Assembly: GCF_009720145.1 (NCBI RefSeq) | Contig: NZ_CP046252.1 | Location: forward strand, 248,001-312,000 | Length of the DNA stretch: 64,000 bases | Direction: 5' to 3' | From: Sphingobium sp. CAP-1 | Lineage (GTDB): Bacteria > Pseudomonadota > Alphaproteobacteria > Sphingomonadales > Sphingomonadaceae | Part shown: positions 60,242 to 64,000 of the stretch, in pieces | How positions within the stretch are numbered: position 1 is the first letter of the stretch | How the letters are laid out: every line of letters starts with the position of its first letter | Position numbers and translations under genes: made by a program | Notes under the pieces: model-generated | Seen by the model: the letters and a program-made list of their open reading frames with translations, nothing else | What the model was told of the DNA's origin: nothing | Databases searched by the model: none

Positions 60242-63200
60242 TCGCATCCATCATTCGCGGATCGGTCAAGAACCGGTTCTTCGTCGTGCTCGGCGTCCTC
60301 GTCGTCGCAGCGATCGGGGTATGGGCGGTCCGGACCACGGCCATCGACGCGCTGCCGGACTTGTCCGACACGCAGGTCATCATCCGCACGTCCTGGCCGG
60401 GGCAGGCGCCGCAGATCGTCGAGAACCAAGTCACCTATCCGCTTACCACCACGATGCTGTCGGTTCCGGGCGCCAAGACGGTGCGCGGTTATTCCTTCTT
60501 CGGCGACAGCTTCGTCTATGTGATCTTCGAGGACGGCACCGACCTCTATTGGGCGCGTAGCCGGGTGCTGGAATATCTGAACCAGGTCCAAGGCCGACTA
60601 CCGGTAGGATCGAAGAGCGCTCTGGGTCCGGATGCGACCGGCGTCGGATGGGTTTACGAATATGCACTCATCGACAAGACCGGGCGACATGACCTGCCCC
60701 AACTTCGATCGTTGCAGGACTGGTTCCTGCGGTACGAGCTAAAGACCGTCCCGGGCGTTGCCGAAGTCGCCAGCATCGGCGGCATGGTCAAACAATATCA
60801 GGTGCAGCTCGACCCGGTGAAACTTGCCGCATACGGGATCACGCATTCCCAGGCGGTCGATGCCATTCAGAAAGCCAATCAAGAAGCCGGCGGATCGGTG
60901 CTCGAAATGGGCGAGGCCGAATATATCGTCCGCGCCTCGGGCTATCTGAATACGCTCGACGACTTCCGCGCTATCCCCCTTCGAACGGCCTCGGCAGGCG
61001 TACCCGTCACGCTTGGCGATGTCGCCACCATCCAGGTGGGCCCCGAGATGCGGCGCGGGGTCGCCGAACTGAACGGACAGGGGGAAGTCGCCGGAGGTGT
61101 TGTGATCCTGCGCTCCGGCAAGAACGCGCGGGAGGCGATCACCGCCGTGAAGGATCGGCTGGCCACACTGAAAAGGAGCTTGCCGGCCGGGGTCGAGATC
61201 GTCACCACTTATGACCGCTCGCAGCTCATCGATCGCGCGGTCGACAATCTCACTCATAAGCTGGTCGAGGAATTCATCGTCGTTGCCATCGTGTGCGTGC
61301 TGTTCCTTTGGCACGGGCGATCGGCGCTGGTTGCAATCTTCACACTGCCGCTCGGCGTGCTCGCGGCCTTCGTCGTCATGCGGTTCCAAGGGGTCAACGC
61401 CAACATCATGTCTCTCGGCGGGATCGCCATAGCGATCGGCGCAATGGTCGATGCCGCAGTCGTCATGGTTGAGAACGCCCACAAGCATATCGAACATTGG
61501 GAAGCCGATCATCCCGGAGAATCTCTGCGGAGCACCGAGCGCTGGAGTGTGATCACAGAAGCTGCGGCCGAGGTCGGACCGGCGCTCTTCTTCAGCCTGC
61601 TCATTATCACGCTCTCGTTCGTGCCGGTGTTTACGCTAGAAGGACAGGAGGGCCGGCTGTTCGCGCCCCTTGCCTTCACAAAGACCTATGCGATGGCGGC
61701 GGCGGCCATCTTGTCGGTCACGCTCGTCCCCATTCTGATGGGCTGGCTCATCCGGGGAAAGATTCCGGCAGAACAGGCCAATCCGGTCAATCGCTGGCTG
61801 ACTCACCTCTACCGGCCGGCGATCGACTGGACGCTCAATCGCCCCAAGACGGTGCTGCTGGTCGCAGGCCTTGTGTTCGCGACCACGGCTTGGCCCCTTA
61901 GCCGATTGGGCGGCGAGTTCATGCCGAACATGGATGAGGGCGATCTGCTCTACATGCCTTCTGCATTGCCTGGACTGTCGGCCGCGAAGGCGTCCGAACT
62001 GCTTCAGCAGACCGATCGCCTGATCAAGACCGTGCCCGAGGTCGAGAGCGTGTTCGGCAAGGCCGGTCGCGCCGAAACCGCCACCGATCCCGCACCGCTC
62101 GAAATGTTCGAGACCACCATCCAGTTCAAACCGCGCGACCAGTGGCGTCCAGGCATGACGCCATCCAAGCTGGTCGACGAGCTGGACCGGACGGTGAAGC
62201 TTCCCGGTCTAGCAAATGTCTGGGTGCCGCCGATCCGCAATCGCATCGACATGTTGGCGACCGGCATTAAGAGCCCGATCGGCGTGAAAGTCTCCGGGCC
62301 GATTCTCGCCGATCTCGACCGGATCGCCCATGATGTCGAGACGGTCGCCAAGGGCGTGCCCGGGGTCAGCTCGGCGCTCGCCGAGCGGCTCACCGGCGGG
62401 CGCTATGTCGATGTCGACATCGATCGTGCCGCAGCCGGGCGGTACGGGCTCAACATCACCGACGTACAATCGATCGTCTCTGGAGCCGTGGGCGGTGAGA
62501 ATGTCGGCGAAACGGTGGAGGGCCTGGCCCGTTACCCGATCAATGTCCGATATCCGCGGGAATTGCGCGACAGCCTCGAAGGGCTTCGCGATTTGCCGAT
62601 CCTGACGCCAATGGGGCAGCAGATCACCCTTAGCAGCGTCGCGAGCGTCAAGATCGCGGACGGTCCCCCGATGCTCAAGACCGAGAATGCGCGACCCTCG
62701 ACCTGGGTTTACATCGACGTCCGCGGGCGCGACCTCACCTCGGTGGTCAACGACCTGCAGCGCGCGGTGGCAAGCGGGGTCAAGCTCTCGCCTGGCGTCA
62801 GCATCGCTTACTCCGGGCAGTTCGAATATCTCGAGCGTGCCGTCAGCAAGCTCAAGCTGGTCGTGCCGGCGACGCTACTGATCATCTTCGTGCTGCTCTA
62901 TCTGATTTTCGGACGGCTCGACGAGGCAGCTCTAATCATGGGGACGCTGCCGTTCGCGCTGACCGGCGGCATCTGGATGCTCTATTTGCTCCACTTCAAC
63001 CAGTCGGTTGCAACCGGCGTCGGCTTCATTGCGCTCGCCGGTGTCTCGGCCGAATTCGGCGTGGTGATGCTGATCTATCTGAAGAACGCGCTTAAGGAGC
63101 AGGGTGCGGATCCCGACCCGGCACAGGTAGAGACGGCCGTCCGGGAGGGGGCCTTGCTCCGCGTTCGGCCCAAGGCGATGACGGTCGCAGTCATCCTCGC

Positions 63201-63387
63201 CGGTCTATTGCCTATCCTGCTTGGGTCGGGCGCAGGCTCGGAGGTCATGAGCCGGATCGCCGCGCCAATGATCGGCGGTATGCTGACCGCGCCGCTGCTG
63301 TCGATGTTTGTGCTGCCCGCTGCCTATCTGCTGCTGCGACAGCGCCGAGCGTTGCTCGCGTCAGCGCACCTGCAGGTACGGGAGTAA
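60238..63387 (+). CDS. cusA: Heavy-metal RND efflux pump, CusA/CzcA family
   Basis: A 1049-residue inner-membrane proton antiporter of the HME-RND type. Seen: NRFFVVLGVLVVAAIGVWA (TM1), the DALPDLSDTQVII signature, transmembrane motif region IAIGAMVDAAVVMVENAHK near 395-412 with the charged residues of proton relay, and the mirrored second half (GTLPFALTGGIWMLYLL, GVSAEFGVVMLIYLK). Full length. Partner genes suggest copper or silver as substrate, but zinc, cobalt or cadmium cannot be excluded from sequence alone. Confidence 0.93.
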   Translation: MIASIIRGSVKNRFFVVLGVLVVAAIGVWAVRTTAIDALPDLSDTQVIIRTSWPGQAPQIVENQVTYPLTTTMLSVPGAKTVRGYSFFGDSFVYVIFEDGTDLYWARSRVLEYLNQVQGRLPVGSKSALGPDATGVGWVYEYALIDKTGRHDLPQLRSLQDWFLRYELKTVPGVAEVASIGGMVKQYQVQLDPVKLAAYGITHSQAVDAIQKANQEAGGSVLEMGEAEYIVRASGYLNTLDDFRAIPLRTASAGVPVTLGDVATIQVGPEMRRGVAELNGQGEVAGGVVILRSGKNAREAITAVKDRLATLKRSLPAGVEIVTTYDRSQLIDRAVDNLTHKLVEEFIVVAIVCVLFLWHGRSALVAIFTLPLGVLAAFVVMRFQGVNANIMSLGGIAIAIGAMVDAAVVMVENAHKHIEHWEADHPGESLRSTERWSVITEAAAEVGPALFFSLLIITLSFVPVFTLEGQEGRLFAPLAFTKTYAMAAAAILSVTLVPILMGWLIRGKIPAEQANPVNRWLTHLYRPAIDWTLNRPKTVLLVAGLVFATTAWPLSRLGGEFMPNMDEGDLLYMPSALPGLSAAKASELLQQTDRLIKTVPEVESVFGKAGRAETATDPAPLEMFETTIQFKPRDQWRPGMTPSKLVDELDRTVKLPGLANVWVPPIRNRIDMLATGIKSPIGVKVSGPILADLDRIAHDVETVAKGVPGVSSALAERLTGGRYVDVDIDRAAAGRYGLNITDVQSIVSGAVGGENVGETVEGLARYPINVRYPRELRDSLEGLRDLPILTPMGQQITLSSVASVKIADGPPMLKTENARPSTWVYIDVRGRDLTSVVNDLQRAVASGVKLSPGVSIAYSGQFEYLERAVSKLKLVVPATLLIIFVLLYLIFGRLDEAALIMGTLPFALTGGIWMLYLLHFNQSVATGVGFIALAGVSAEFGVVMLIYLKNALKEQGADPDPAQVETAVREGALLRVRPKAMTVAVILAGLLPILLGSGAGSEVMSRIAAPMIGGMLTAPLLSMFVLPAAYLLLRQRRALLASAHLQVRE

Positions 63388-63402
63388 CCTATCAGTTCTT
63401 GG

Positions 63403-63425
63403 GGCACGGCCTACATGGCCGTGCC
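63403..63425 (+). terminator. Probable terminator of the efflux operon
   Basis: A 9-bp perfect stem GGCACGGCC and GGCCGTGCC with a five-base loop, 15 bp after the pump gene stop. It can serve both strands, since the next gene converges. Confidence 0.55.
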
Positions 63426-63474
63426 TGCTACGCCCCTCTGCGGTCAGATATTAGCGCGGTCAACATGCGACGAT

Positions 63475-64000
63475 TTACGCCACACCGTTTTCCCGGAAGT
63501 GCGTCAACATGCGCGACCATCCGTCGCGGGCGTCGCCTTCGTTGTAGCTCGACCGGTAATCGGCGTGAAATCCATGCTGGGCGTCGGGATAGACGTGGAT
63601 GTCCGAACCCGTTTTCCCGGCTGCTTTCAACGCAGCACGCATGGCGTCGACGTCGGCTGGTGGGATGCCCTGATCAAGCGCGCCGTAGAGGCCTAGCACC
63701 GGGGCCTTCAATTCCGCAGCGCGGCCGATCAGCGGCTTGAGCTGCCCATACCAGGCGACGCCTGCCTTGATATCGGGATCTTCCATTGCGGCGCGCCAGA
63801 CGACTGCACCACCCCAGCAAAAGCCAGTGATTCCGATACGCGCTCCTTCTACGAAGGTCTGTGTTTTCAGCCAGGTCGAGGTTGAGGCAACGTCGCTTTT
63901 GACCTGGTCGGGTGTCGCCTGCCGGACGATCGGGATGATCTGGTCGATGTCGGCGATGGCCGGGAGATTGACGCCCGCTCGATAGAAGAAATCGGGCGCG
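63475..64000 (-). CDS. Dienelactone hydrolase-family protein (partial, 5' end outside window)
   Basis: The 174 C-terminal residues of an alpha/beta hydrolase. Seen: nucleophile Cys in GFCWGGAVVW, catalytic Asp in YGALDQGIP and His in PDAQHGFHADYR, the Cys-Asp-His triad of dienelactone hydrolases. It resembles DLH-family proteins annotated as carboxymethylenebutenolidases, though many have other roles. It converges on the efflux operon and is probably chromosomal or a separate cargo gene. Confidence 0.9.
   Translation of the reverse strand, partial: APDFFYRAGVNLPAIADIDQIIPIVRQATPDQVKSDVASTSTWLKTQTFVEGARIGITGFCWGGAVVWRAAMEDPDIKAGVAWYGQLKPLIGRAAELKAPVLGLYGALDQGIPPADVDAMRAALKAAGKTGSDIHVYPDAQHGFHADYRSSYNEGDARDGWSRMLTHFRENGVA

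Noticed and set aside
1..64000. CRISPR arrays
   Set aside because: No regularly spaced direct repeats were noticed; the repeats seen are inverted repeats or protein-coding duplications.

Overview
The window reads as alphaproteobacterial DNA, most likely from the Sphingomonadales (Sphingomonas, Sphingobium or Novosphingobium type). It is GC-rich, has sphingomonad-type small families (DUF6961- and DUF5818-like), and carries a trb-type conjugation module in the order common in these bacteria. It looks like a chromosome edge followed by stacked accessory DNA, not a core region. Assignments come from reading motifs and gene order; no database search was possible.

Layout. 1-3.0 kb: end of a type II haloacid dehalogenase gene and malate synthase G (probable chromosome). 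3.4-11.7 kb: a compact candidate defence island: a receiver-domain protein, a 984-residue protein with a GHKL ATPase at each end, a Vsr-like endonuclease, a cytosine-5 methyltransferase, a small HTH protein and a two-helix membrane protein. 12.2-20.2 kb: plasmid- or phage-like cargo: two lipoproteins, a DUF4230-like protein, small hypotheticals, a VapE-type helicase, a tyrosine integrase and an exported S1/P1 nuclease. 20.3-22.4 kb: an AT-richer gene for a P-loop NTPase whose C-terminus carries an RNxxxH (HEPN-type) motif. 22.66-22.71 kb: the 3' part of a tRNA-Thr(CGT) gene, probably an attachment-site scar.

22.7-54.9 kb: an integrative conjugative element (ICE). It has a large serine recombinase, a ParE/ribbon-helix-helix toxin-antitoxin pair, a ParB-like protein, a retron, an IS110-family element, the DUF736/DUF932/DUF2285/DUF2840 block, TraF peptidase, lytic transglycosylase, relaxase, TraG, then trbBCDEJ-K-LFGI, a DUF2274 protein, a possible entry-exclusion protein and a LysR regulator. 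55.1-63.4 kb: divergent exported methionine sulfoxide reductases MsrB and MsrA, two small secreted proteins and a three-gene copper/silver-type RND efflux operon. A dienelactone hydrolase-family gene runs off the right edge.

How the parts fit. The conjugation genes form one long + strand operon with many ATGA or GTGA overlaps, which would build a mating-pair pore (Trb), coupling protein (TraG) and relaxosome. Cargo sits at the ICE edges and between backbone genes, much of it defence- or stress-related. The efflux operon and exported Msr enzymes suit life under copper or silver and oxidative stress in the envelope.

Main discoveries: (1) a retron whose RT-TOPRIM gene is split by an IS5-family insertion with a CTAG target duplication; removing 1181 bp restores one continuous frame, and perfect 12-bp a1/a2 repeats mark the msr-msd RNA. 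(2) The dual-GHKL ATPase/receiver/Vsr/Dcm island, which I cannot match to a named system. (3) The TTG-started NTPase-HEPN gene. (4) An IS5-family element carrying a passenger gene.
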